A stretch of 64,000 nt of DNA from Carettochelys insculpta (lineage: Eukaryota > Chordata > Testudines > Carettochelyidae), in contig NC_134137.1 of NCBI RefSeq assembly GCF_033958435.1, forward strand, positions 171,505,501-171,569,500, read 5' to 3'. Shown in pieces: positions 13,212 to 25,200 of the stretch (within the stretch, counting starts at the first letter, position 1; each line of letters opens with the position of its first letter). Made by a program: the position numbers and the translations under genes. The notes beneath the pieces were generated by a model. It did no database searches. It was not told the origin of the DNA and saw only the letters and a list, made by a program, of their open reading frames with translations.

Positions 13212-16200
13212 ACACACACACACACACACAATCTGTAGTGACTCTGGGCCACACATGGTCTCCAATCCGTGGACACAGCACAGCTTACACTGACTGAAGC
13301 GTTTTGGCCCAAATACATGTGCCAAGTCATTAAATCAGAGGGCAGACCAGATTTAAAGAATAAATGCAAATATAATGAGTGCATATTTGTTAAAAGCAGC
13401 TGTACTGGTAGCTCTGGAAGCTGATCCCTTCAGTTAACCACAGAGCATACTCAATCAGTATGGGCAACATCAGTGCAAACATCTTCGCTCCCCAATGTGC
13501 TTCACCCCTCAAGAATGGGCTACAATGCACACAGTAGTTAATATATGAAATGTAATTTAAAAATAAGAGACAAACCCACCTGAAATTAAGGGGTTTGAAA
13601 TAACTGTTCTTCTATACAAAAATTGAAACCTTGGTAACCTGCCCTGAATTTTCACCCAAAACATCTTTCTGATAGCTGCAGCCATACACAGAATTCATCA
13701 CAGCTAATGTCCACTACTGTATCATATTGTGTGTGGGCTCCCTCTCTCTCTCTTCTCTATAACTTTCATTACCTGCTCCAACAAACCCCAGGAATGCGAG
13801 GATAAGAAGGGGTGAGCCACTTGCAAAAATTCCAAAACCAAATGTGAAGAGAGGAGAGAGCAGGACAGTAGCCCAGCATAGAAAGTTCAGGAGAGTCCAT
13901 GGTCTTCTAGGAGGTTTAAACTGCTGGCCAGGAAATATGCCTTCCTGATTATACATTTCTTGCAAAGCATCCTGGGGCGGGAGGGGGAAAAGAGGGGAAG
14001 AAAGTTAATTCAGGAATGTTAGTATCGGCATGAATAGTTTCAAGACTTTAGAATTCCATGATGCCATAAAGGCCCACATCTGTGACAAGCATTATTCAGA
14101 TCTATGGGAGGAATATACATTTTCTGTGGCCTGTCTGGCATTCCCTAATGCTGTGATAACCATCGTTAATACTATGAACAAACATTTTGAACACTATGTA
14201 AAAATAAACAGAAATCAAATATTGTCACCCTCCATCCACCACCATAGACACCAGTGTCAGCTGTTAGTATGTTCAGACATCAGAGAAGTGTTAGCCCCAG
14301 AAAACTTCCAGGACAGTTCCCATTCCTGTGCAGGTTGTTTGCTTATTGTTTCTCCTTCCTACTTTTGCGAGAATCAGGAACTATCTATAGGAGGTGCAGC
14401 AGAAAAATGCTCCACATGAAGCAAACAGAATGAAGCTAAGCACAAGCTGACCAGCGGGGCCAGCATTTCCTTGCAACATGACTTCATTCTTTGCAGAAAC
14501 GCTGAAGCCTGTAGCCATAAGCATAGCACTTCAGAAAGCATAATGCCCTGAACTAGGTATTTAGAAAAGTGTCATAGTGATAAAAATCAGACAAATCGTT
14601 ACTGTCTCCACCTTATTTTTCTCAAGACAATGATTTATAAGCTGCACGTTATATAAAAAAAACATTTAACCTATTGCTGTTTTAGCCTCCATTGACATTA
14701 CTGAAAAATGACAAGCTCAACGTTTTCTTTGTACAATGTGTACATGTAGGAATTCCACAATATAGGAGTTTTTCTAAACCTACTGGGATCAATTAATGTA
14801 AAGAAAAAAAATCCTCTTTAAAAAAAAAATTGACTCCGGTGTTGAGGGGAGGTACAGCCAATTTCAACAACACCACCCTTCCAGAGTAGTTAGGGCAGGG
14901 CAGTTGGCTCAAGTAAACTGAAATGGAGAGCTATCTGCTGCTCATGCTTAACTCTATTCTCGTGCTACAGCAAAAAGGGCGACACAGATGGAAAAGGAAA
15001 AAATAAAAAAGGGTATCAATGCTCATTCAGCCAAGTGGGAAATTTCTTGAGGTATTTTCATAATTTTCAAATGACACCTACATGTGTCTCACACATCAAC
15101 ATCCAGGATGCAAGAGGGACAGACAATTACTAGTATTCTTCATAAGCAACTCATGGCCCCGTGTCCTAACTGTTTTGAGTATTGTTAGGATCCCTAATAA
15201 ATATATTTAAAATGAACAAAAGTGAAACTTGGGAGGAGGAGGCCAACAACCTTATGAGCAATGTGGTGCCTGCCCACAGGTTAAGTGAAGATTTGGAAAT
15301 GTTGCAGTCCAGGTAGCCAAAGCAGAAGAAAGCTCAGAAACATCAGGGTTTCTGTACTCTTCTACCTTCACCAAAATAAAAAAGAATACCAAGATATGCA
15401 TTTCAAAACATATGTCCTGATATACACAAGTCCAATCTACACAAGTCCAGGCCAAACTTTATATATCACTCTCCCCCACACTCACTCCACTCCTATTAAA
15501 TCTGGAGTAAGGCAATTTACACTTTAGAAAAAAACTGTAAAAAGAAAAATATTAAGAACCTGGAGTGCTCTGAGGGCAGACTAACAGATCTACTTGCATC
15601 ATGATAGAAAGGGCAGCAGAAATCCAGCAGCCAAGAGGAATAGGCAGGAAAGAACGAAGACGAGCGCTACAAAAGGGGCAGCCCACTGTATCACTGTCCT
15701 AAATGGATCCGGAACGAATGACTACCTTTGGTTTAGTGTTACCCTGCATCTGTATCTCCTAGAAACATCCATAGATGGAACAAAAGCAGTTACAATATAT
15801 GACAAAGAGCCCAGATCTGAATATCAGAGCAAAACAGAACAAATTATATATGGTCTCCCCCCAAGGTGGCTGTCTGAATGTGTGCATATGTGTGTATTTA
15901 TCTGCCTGTCTAGACTCCCCACTACGGCCATCATTCTGTGGTCAAAGAGGAATGGCTGGGGCTCCTTTCACAGCGTGCCAATATAGTTCCTTAAATGAAT
16001 CTAAGAATAGCCAAGTTCCACAAAGTGCTCCTATTTTCCTCCTCCTCTCCAAGGCTGAGTGCACGTTGCTCAGCTCCTGACAAGCTCCGCCTCAGAATGT
16101 TACTTTATGACAGATGTGAAAGAGAAAAAAGCCATTTACCTTTTCCTGGTACAATTTATGAAGCCAGTTTGCAGCTTCCTTTTCATCTGCAGGGATATCT

Positions 16201-19200
16201 TCAAGAGGAAATCTCCTGGTTTATTAAAGAGATTTTAAAAAATTCTTAAAAGGGAAAGAATATCCATATAATTTATTTTACCTTAGATCTTTTCAAATAA
16301 AGAGCTATAATTGTTAATATATAGCCAACTTTGTTACAAGTGTTGGAACTACCAAAATCATGCAGTGCAAATAAGAATCAAAATGGCTTATAACAGAAAC
16401 CTACGCTTCCAATTCTCACTGAGAAATAGGCATTCATGAAAAACAGCAGAATATACAACTACTTCCTGTCAATTTCTGTCTCCCTCAGAAAGACATGTAT
16501 TTTTTATTCAAGTATTACTGCATCCACAATGGAGTTATCAATGGTTGAATTCAAGCAAACTCTAGTTCACATTTCAAAGACCAACACCGGTCAACAATCA
16601 GGAAGATTATTCAAAAACATTTTTATAGCGAAAATAACTATCCATCTTTTTGGTTGAAAAATCAAAATTCGGAAAACAGTGAGTAGTGCCATTGAAACCA
16701 CCTTCTCTTCACACCCCCCTTTCTAGTTCCAGTCTACTCATTCAATTGTCCTTTCAATCACTCTGACCTTCCAGTGATCACTCACCAGCTTTCTAATTGC
16801 TTCCCACGGCAGTACCAGCTTGTTTGCTTTGCAACGTAGAGAGACTCTTTGGCAAGATTCAATTTGCAAAAACATAACCTGCAAGGTTCATTCATCCCTA
16901 ATTATGTCAAGATTTTAACTCTCTAATCCAGAACTCTCCTCCAGCAACATCTGTAATCTGGAATGATTTCAATTAGCTGGATATCCACTTATGGGTGTAG
17001 CCAACTTTCCCGCGGTCCCATAAAGTTTGTTTACAACCACCAGTCCTGGCTCTCAGTGTTCTGTGCTGTTATTTAGATCTAATTTACCTCTAAATGTCTT
17101 TTAAGAGCCCAGTAAGCAGTGGAAATTTTAGTAATGTGCCAGACCGTATTGACTTCCTTTGCATTAGCAAATTTTCTAGTCTGGCATCAGTCAGGTCCTG
17201 AGGGTGCTGGACAAGAGAGGGTCAACCTGTAACATCTTTTGGAGGAATAACAATAAGCTGACTCTGTGGTTCTCTGGACAAAGGAAGACGATGTGGGCGG
17301 AGAAAAAAAAATCAATGAGATGGCCAGTGACCAGGTCAGCAGTTCGCATGTTGTACAATAATCTGTAAATACAAATGACTTTAAAATAAAATAACCAAAA
17401 TGTTTCTCCAGATCAAGGTGAGGAACCTGGCCCACTGCTTAATCTATCTGGCCTGTGACAAGTCTTGGTGGCATAGGTCCTGGAGCCAAGGGTCCTCAGC
17501 ACCCCCACCATACAAATTGTTCCTGCACGCCTGCTTGGCGGCTCCTCTTTGGAGCAGCAAATGTTGGCTTTCCCCATTATGGGTGAGAAGCCTGGAGCCT
17601 CGACCCCGACCCCCTTGTCTCCCAGGCAGGTGAGCTGAATGTGTTATATTTCTCTCTCTGACATCCCCCTCTTTAAATTAAGCTGCTTTTACATATGTGT
17701 AGCCTTGGATTGATTTTTTTTCAGTGGGTCAATGGCACATGAAAGGAAAAAAGTTCCCCGTCCCTGTTCTAGACAGTTAAATTACTAAACTAATCGTTTT
17801 TGAGACCAGTTTTATAACGAGGATTGTGCCTTTAATTAAAAAAACAATTTTTCAAAGTCCTCTTCCAAAGTCATCACTTCACTAAAATTGCCACTAGAGG
17901 GTACTTTTAGCAAGATCACTTTGATGATTTTGGAGGATTATTTCAATTTGCTGTAGTTCATCATCAATGAAGGCCTGTAAAGTGCGCGAAGAGGCTTGGC
18001 CACTCTCCTCAATGCAGAGCACAGCATATCGGTAGGCCAGGTCTACAGTGGGGGGTACTGTTGAACTAAGGTATGCAACTCCAGCTGTTGGAATAGTGTA
18101 GCTGGAATCAACATACCTCAGTTCCAGTTACTGCGTCATCTTCCACTGTGGGGTGGGCCTACGGGAGAAACTCTTCCACTGACTCCCTTTAATCTTCTTG
18201 ATCTGGTGAAGTACTGCTGTCGACAGGAGCATGATCAGTGGTCAATTCAGCAGATCGTTACTAGACTAGACTCTGCAGCGCCGATGTCCCGGTAAGTATA
18301 GACAACGCTAGAGGCTCACATAGTTCCCTTTCTTTGACCTAAGCCACGTCTGCAGGCTCATCAAGAACTCTACATGTATTCAATTTGCAGTGAGGAGCTG
18401 TGACAAGGAAATATATGCCAGCTACACCCTGCCAGCAAGAGCACACCATACAATACTTGTGTTTAATGTCTGGAAAAATGAGACTCTTCTGTACACGCCT
18501 ATTGCAATATTGTAGGACATTCTCATCAGCAGAAAAGTTGTGTTTCCAGTTGGAATTAACCTTCCATGGCCCCAGGCAACCTTAAATAAGGCGAGTTCAA
18601 AGACAGTCAAGTGTCTTGGGAAGGCACATTCAGTCCCATAAAAATACATTTTAAAAAGTCAGAGCAGACAGAACAGTTCAGAAGTTAGTTTAGTAACGGA
18701 GCACAAGTAGTCAGGTAAGCTCGCTGCCACTAATATCCCAGACTCTTCTAGAAGGTTGGCTGAAAGCCATTGGGTTTTTATGCTTCCTTTTACACCCCCA
18801 AAACCACATCAACTCACATCTCATTTAGCAAAGCAGAAGGTATTAAGTGGATGAAGCTGTTCTTTCAGTGTACACAAATACCCAGGTTGCTTGTGCATGC
18901 TTACTCATAAGTGCTGTGGGCACTTACAATTGTCTAGTGCAGGGGTGAGAAATCCTTTCCAGGTTGGGGCCACACAAGACACCTCACTGACATGGTTCCC
19001 AGACAGACAGACAGATTCCCCTTGCTCACCAGTACCCAGGAACCTATGAGGGCCATGGCTAGTAGATTTTTGTTGGCCTCCATAGGCTCTGGGGTTGGAC
19101 AAAAATTAGGGGTTCAGTCTGGGAGGGGGCTGCCAGGAAGCAGGCTTGGGGTGTGGGGTGGGTGGGAGTGAGTCCAGAAGCAAACTGGAGGTTTGTGGGG

Positions 19201-22200
19201 GAGAGGCTTCTCAGAGGGTGGTAGAGTATGGAAATGGGCTGGGGGATCTGGACAAGAGTGGTATAGTCAAGAAGAGGTGCAGGAATGGGCTAGTGTAGAG
19301 GTCTGAGTGGGAGTGAGGGTGCAGTAGTGGTCTAGGGGTCAGGGTCTGAGCCACAGGGGCACTTACCTGGCACATCTCCCTGGGGGCAGAAGTGGTTCTA
19401 TGTCCCCCACTGCTCTCAGGCACTGCCCTCCACTGCTCTGATTGGCCGCAGTTTCAGCCAATGAGAGCGGTGGGGGAAAAGCCGCTCCAGGCAGTGCTCC
19501 TCGGTGCTGCTGTTCCATCAGCGGGGGGGCGGGGAGAGGGAGGGAACAGTGGCAGCAGCATGCGGAGCTGTTTCTTCCCCCTTCCAGGCAGAGCCCCTGG
19601 GCCAAATACGAACAAGCTACAAACTAGTAATAATAGCGTATTGCACAAACGCTGAGTATATTATATTCTCACTAAACCAGGGGTGGGGAACCCACAGCCC
19701 AGGGTCCCGATCCAGCCCCAGCTTGCCTGATTCCAGCCCATGAAACTCAGGGCTCTGTACACCCCACTCTGTAGCAGACTGGATACTGGGATGGGAACCC
19801 CGAGCACTGGGGGCTGGATCAAGGCAAGCCGTGGTCTGGATCTGGGCCAGGGGATCCCCATCCCTGGGTCTAGTGAAATTATACTCAGCATTTGCACAGT
19901 ACACTATCATGACTAGCTTGTAACTTGTTTCTCCACTTAGCAAGTCACACAGGCCTCATTGGGAACATGTGCACAGCAAATGTAAAGATGTAAATGTAAA
20001 ACAGTTTGAGTTATCCAACTGCAAAAAATATCTGGAAAATGGCCTGACGGCATTTCTGAAGACAAGTCTTTCCCTTTTCCATCTCTGGATAATTCCCAAA
20101 ATGGAGACACGGAATGTCCCAGGTTCCCAGCCACTCTGCACTCTCAGCAAGCATGAGGCATTTCATCCAAGAGAGTAATTGTGGGGAAAATTACATAAGC
20201 ACCCGAGAACAGGTTTGGAATAGAAGTCCACCCTCCCCCTCAAGTGAACAGCTAGTGCTTCACTTGCTTCTAACCTAGCAGTTTTTGCTCTATATTTTGC
20301 AAAATTATTGCTGCTACCTTGCAATGCTGGAGGTCTGTGTGGGACTCCAAAAAGTTTGCTCTCGATAAGCTTCAATACAACACAAAACTGCCCACGTCAA
20401 AAAGAGTAAGCTGCGCCAGTAGCATACCCATGGCAATGCATTAGCACCCAGAAAAAGGAAATACCTAGGATTATTCAACACCAAACTTTCAATCAGAGTA
20501 AGGCAGTGTTTCACAAAGTCTAGGGTTCACTTCAGGGGTGGGGTGGGTGGGGACACAAAGGGTAAGAGGTGGGGAAGGATTGGATTAGATCGTCTCTTAA
20601 GGTCCCTTCCAGTCCTCTGAATCTATGAAAGGAGTGGACAGAGCTCTTGGTCGTTGCTCAGAGTCTCACCTTTCAGGTTTTTTAAAATAGGAAGTGAAAT
20701 TATTTCAATAGGGAAGAAAACCTATGCTGAAGGTAGCAGGCACAGAGACACCTGTCAAGTTAGCAGAGGGCTTGAAATAATAGCTCTGAGGACTGACAGC
20801 ACTCATAGAAATAAATCGAGGCAAACTCAGGCTTTGTCTACACTACAGCATAAAGTCAATTTTAAGGCACTTAGCTCCATTTTACAATGTAACTGTCTTC
20901 ACTGCAAATACCAGTAGGTGTATTCTAAAGAGGCGCTAAGGTCAACTTTCTTGCCCTGTCCCTCCCAGGTGGTGTAACACCAAGTTTGAATTTAAAAGCT
21001 TGAATTAATGCTAGTGTGGAAACAGCATGACTTTACATCAATTTTAATTGGCCTCTAGAGGTATCCCAAAATGCCCCACAGGGATCCGTTCTGGCTGTTT
21101 ACACCTCCACTGGTCTCCAGGTACACAGGAAGTAGGTAACAGAAAGCCCAGGAATTGGAATTCATCTTCTTTCTGGCCAGCGTAGATAGTACACGTCAGG
21201 GGCAATCGCATCTAGCCATCATGAGTTCTCATGGTCACAAAAGAGCCCGAGCATACAGCCATCAAGAGATCCAGGATCTCATTTCTGCATGGCGTGATGA
21301 ATCTGTGCTGAGAAAACTGTGAACCAGCAAACGAAATGCGGACATTTACTGGAAGATTTCCCAGAGCATGATGGAGAAATGGTAGGCCCAGGACGCTCAG
21401 CAATGCCAAGGTCAAAATCAAGGAGCCCAGGCAGGTGTGTCAGAAAGTGAAAGAAGCCAACGGGTGATCTGGAACATCTCTCAAAACATGCTGCTTTTCT
21501 GAGTGGCTCAATGTGATTCTTGGGAAGGACCCAGCCACAGTTGTGAAGGATTGCATGGACTGCTCAGGAGACAAAGCTTGGCTCTCCAGTGACAGCCCAG
21601 TGGGTGAGGAGGAGGTGGAGGTGATGAAGAGGAGGACACCACCCGTCAGCAGATGCCACAGGAAGCCGATCCTGCCAGCCAGAAGCTCTTCCTCACCCTG
21701 GAGCTAGTCCTCTCATCAACATCTCATGATCCAGGTCCAGCAATGCTGGAGAGGACTCTTCTGTTGAGCATATTTTTTTAAACTGAAGCAACTGGGTTGT
21801 GGGTTAGGTGCAGTGGATCTAGAACAGCTTGTTAATATTTCTGGGGACAGAGCACTTATCTTTTTAGGAGAGCTCCCTAAAGGTCTCAGCCAGGGACTCT
21901 TATTTTTGGCACAAGGTTTTTGGGGAGGCCTGATTTATTGTGGCTTCCACAATAGCACACCTTGCCATGCTAGGCAACCAGTAAGTAATCTGGCATCACG
22001 GCACCACACTGCATTCTGGCAAATTTTCCAGCCTTCTGCTCACAAAGTATGAGCATATTTTCTTTTTCACTCTGTTATTCTTAGGAGGCTGATGCCTCTT
22101 TTTGCAACCTAGAAGCAGCATGGGAAATTTCATTACAGTTTGTTCCGTTAAATTTATCACACTGCTCCCTGGCCATTTAAATTTCACAGGACTGCCCTGC

Positions 22201-25200
22201 TGCACCGCATGACTGGTGGACTCTCCATCTCCCCCTTCCATGCAGCTGGTGGGCTCTCCTGGCCCTCTCCCTTCCCACCACATTGCTGGAGGGCTCCTCA
22301 GCTCACCTCCCTGCAACCACACGGCTGAGGAGGATTTATGAGAAGCCACTGATAAAGTGTTTTCCTGCACTTTACATTTTACAGGGATGACCCCCCAACT
22401 CATCCCAACCAGCTTCTGTTCTGCAGAGGTTGATTCATTGTCATCCTTAATAAATCAAAAGTAGCCTTGGAAAACACAAATTGCAGTAACTGTCAAACAG
22501 ACACCCAGTTATTGTATGGGTCAGTGTGCTGTGTCACATTTAAAAATTGTATCTAAATTTTGATGTTCACTGTCTTCAACAGACAACATGAATGGGGGAC
22601 ACAAGATTGCTGTGAGGCACCACAGGAAAAGATCAAAATAGGACTGCATCCTGCAGCAGCTTCAGGCACAGAGGGAGCAAGCCCAAGTTGCTGCTCACAG
22701 GAATTGGACCCAGCAGTGGCGTCAGTGCTCCAGTGCATAAACAAGACCAGTTGGCAGAGCTCCTGATGGCTGTCAAGGAGCAAACCAATATCCTGCGGTC
22801 CATGTTGGAACTGCAGAGAGACACCCACCACAGAACTCACAGTTATGAGGCCTCTTCATCTGGTTGCCTGACCTCCCCTTGAAGTAGCCTGATGCCCCCT
22901 CATCAGGGCACCCCAAACGCGGCCAGGGAAGAACAAAGACAGTCTTGCAGTCCACGCCCAGGACCTCTCCACACTGCAAAAGGCTCACATTCCATTACAC
23001 ATGATGGCAGGATTCCCTTCTTTTTCCTACCCCTTAACCCTCACCTTCCTAAATAAAAGGAAAGTTGTTGTAAAAACCCCAGTTTCATTTATTGGTTCAT
23101 ATGAGGTGGAGTGCAGTTTGAGGTGCTTTTACAAAGGTCAAGCGCACACCATTGTGGGAGATGGGGGTGGTACTAAGATAGTTAAATGCAGCAGATTCAC
23201 GTGACTGTTTGCTCATTCATAAAGCTGTTTTTCAAAGCCTCCCTGATTTTCATTGCTTCTGTGCACGGATTGCTGATTGCCCTTGTGTCCAACTGTGCAT
23301 AAACACTGCCCTGGGCATCCCCTTTGGCCACCCAGGCTGGCATAAGATCTTCCCCCTTTGATTTGCATATGTTATGGAGAATACAGCACTGATCAGAATA
23401 CAGCATCAGAATCACTGATGGTGGGGGGTGGGGTGGGAGGAGGAAGGGATGTTGGCTTTCAAAGGTCCAAAAGGGTCAAAAGGCACCTGAATTTGGCTTT
23501 TAAATGGCCAAAGGCACATTCCACTGCCATTCTGCACTTGCTCAGCCTGTGGTTGAAGAGCTCCTTGCTGTGATCCAGTGTGTCTGTGTATGGCTTCTTG
23601 AGTCAAGGGAGCTGAGGGTAAGTAGGTTCGCCTAGTACCACTATGGGTATCTCTATGTTGCCAATTTTGATTTTCTGGTCTGGGAAGATAGTCACACCCT
23701 GGAGCTTTCTGTACAGACCTGCATTTCTAAAGATGTGCATGTTGCACACCTTTCCCAACTATCTTACGTAGATGTTGGTGAAATGACCTTTGTGCTCCAC
23801 CGATACCTGCAACACCATGAGATTTTTGTACTCTGAGACCAGGTGGTCCAGGGCCAGGAGAGAGATGTGCATTGCATTTATTGCCCCATGGCAGCAAAGC
23901 CATCCACTACGTGCTGCACATTTCCCAGAGTCACAGTATTCCTCAACAGATGGACATTGATTGCCTTAGCTATCTGGATCACTGCAGCCCCCATTACATA
24001 TCTGCCCACCCAAAAATTTATTTCCCATGAGCCGGTAGCTATCAGGCATTGCAAACTTCCACAGAGCGATTGCCACTCACCTGTGAGCTGTCGAAGCAGG
24101 TCTCATTTTGGTATCTCAATGCTTCAGGGCAGGGGGCTGCTAATCACAAAGTTCCATTAAAGTGGCCTTGAGAGCACGTGAAAGTTCTGCAGTTACTGCT
24201 GGTAGTCCTAGACCTTCAAAATGATGCAGCCCCACCAGTGAGTGCTGGAACCAGTGTTCTACTGCATACAATGCATCCAGGGCAGCCAGCAGCTCTGCAT
24301 TCCTGATCTTCAGTCCTTTAATATCACCTGAATCATCCACATCCACTTCACTCTCCTACTGGCTTTGTCTAATAAAATACTGCACAACTCTTCGGGAAGT
24401 GGCCATAACACACTGTGCAATGCAGGGGTACGCTTTGGGAAAATGGCTGGAAAAATGGCACAAAATTCTCTGATCTATTAGTTTTCCAATGGTGGGGGGG
24501 GGGGGTGCACTGCACTCTGGGATGATGACATCAGAAACCCACAAGCATTTGTGCCACATTTTTTTCCCTGTAACACACTGGAAAAAAATCCCAGAATGCT
24601 AAGGGCTGCAGGCACTGTGGGACAAGTACCCACAATGCATTGCTGACACAGTGAAACCTAGCTAAGGCAATGGAGACACACTATGTTGACTTTCTGGACA
24701 TTTTTAACTTTTTAAAATATAGTGGTAAAAAGTTGATTTAAATAAATTTGACTTTATTTCATAATGTAGATGTAGCCTCAGACACTATTGATGTCAACTA
24801 ATAATGTTGATATTTAAAGCATTTGCAGTGTTGTAGCCATTGGTCTTACAACTTGAGACAGACAAGATGGATGAGGCAATATCTTTTACTGGACCAGCTT
24901 CTGATGTTGGAAGGGACAAGTTTCTTTGGGTCCAGAGAAGGAAACAGTAGTGTCCAATTAAATACAAGGAAGGACAGACTTAAGTGTATGGGGTTCAGAC
25001 ATCTTGTAGGAGGACTACTTAAAAAGTAGTGGGAAATACACATCTCTGAAGTCAGAGGACAATGGAAAATTAGTAGGTAGCAGAACATGTTACTAACTGT
25101 TGCAATGGGCCATGAAACAACTAGCGTCTCTCTTTCATATAAGGTTTTTAGTGTCTAGCAGAGTTAAGTTCCTGGGCTCATCCTTTGAAGTTCATGTGCT

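Larger units (their letters stand above)
20830..24777. mobile_element. Harbinger (PIF) DNA transposon relic
   Basis: 3948 bp flanked by the 3-bp direct repeat TCA (20827-20829 and 24778-24780). The ends are inverted: GGCTTTGTCTACACTACAG on the left, GGCTACATCTACATTATG on the right read inwards, each followed by AAAGTCAA. Inside are the two genes of this superfamily, convergent: a Myb/SANT-like protein on plus and a HARBI1-type nuclease on minus. Both are broken by stops. About 22.05-22.5 kb is unrelated to either gene and may be a later insertion. Confidence 0.85.
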
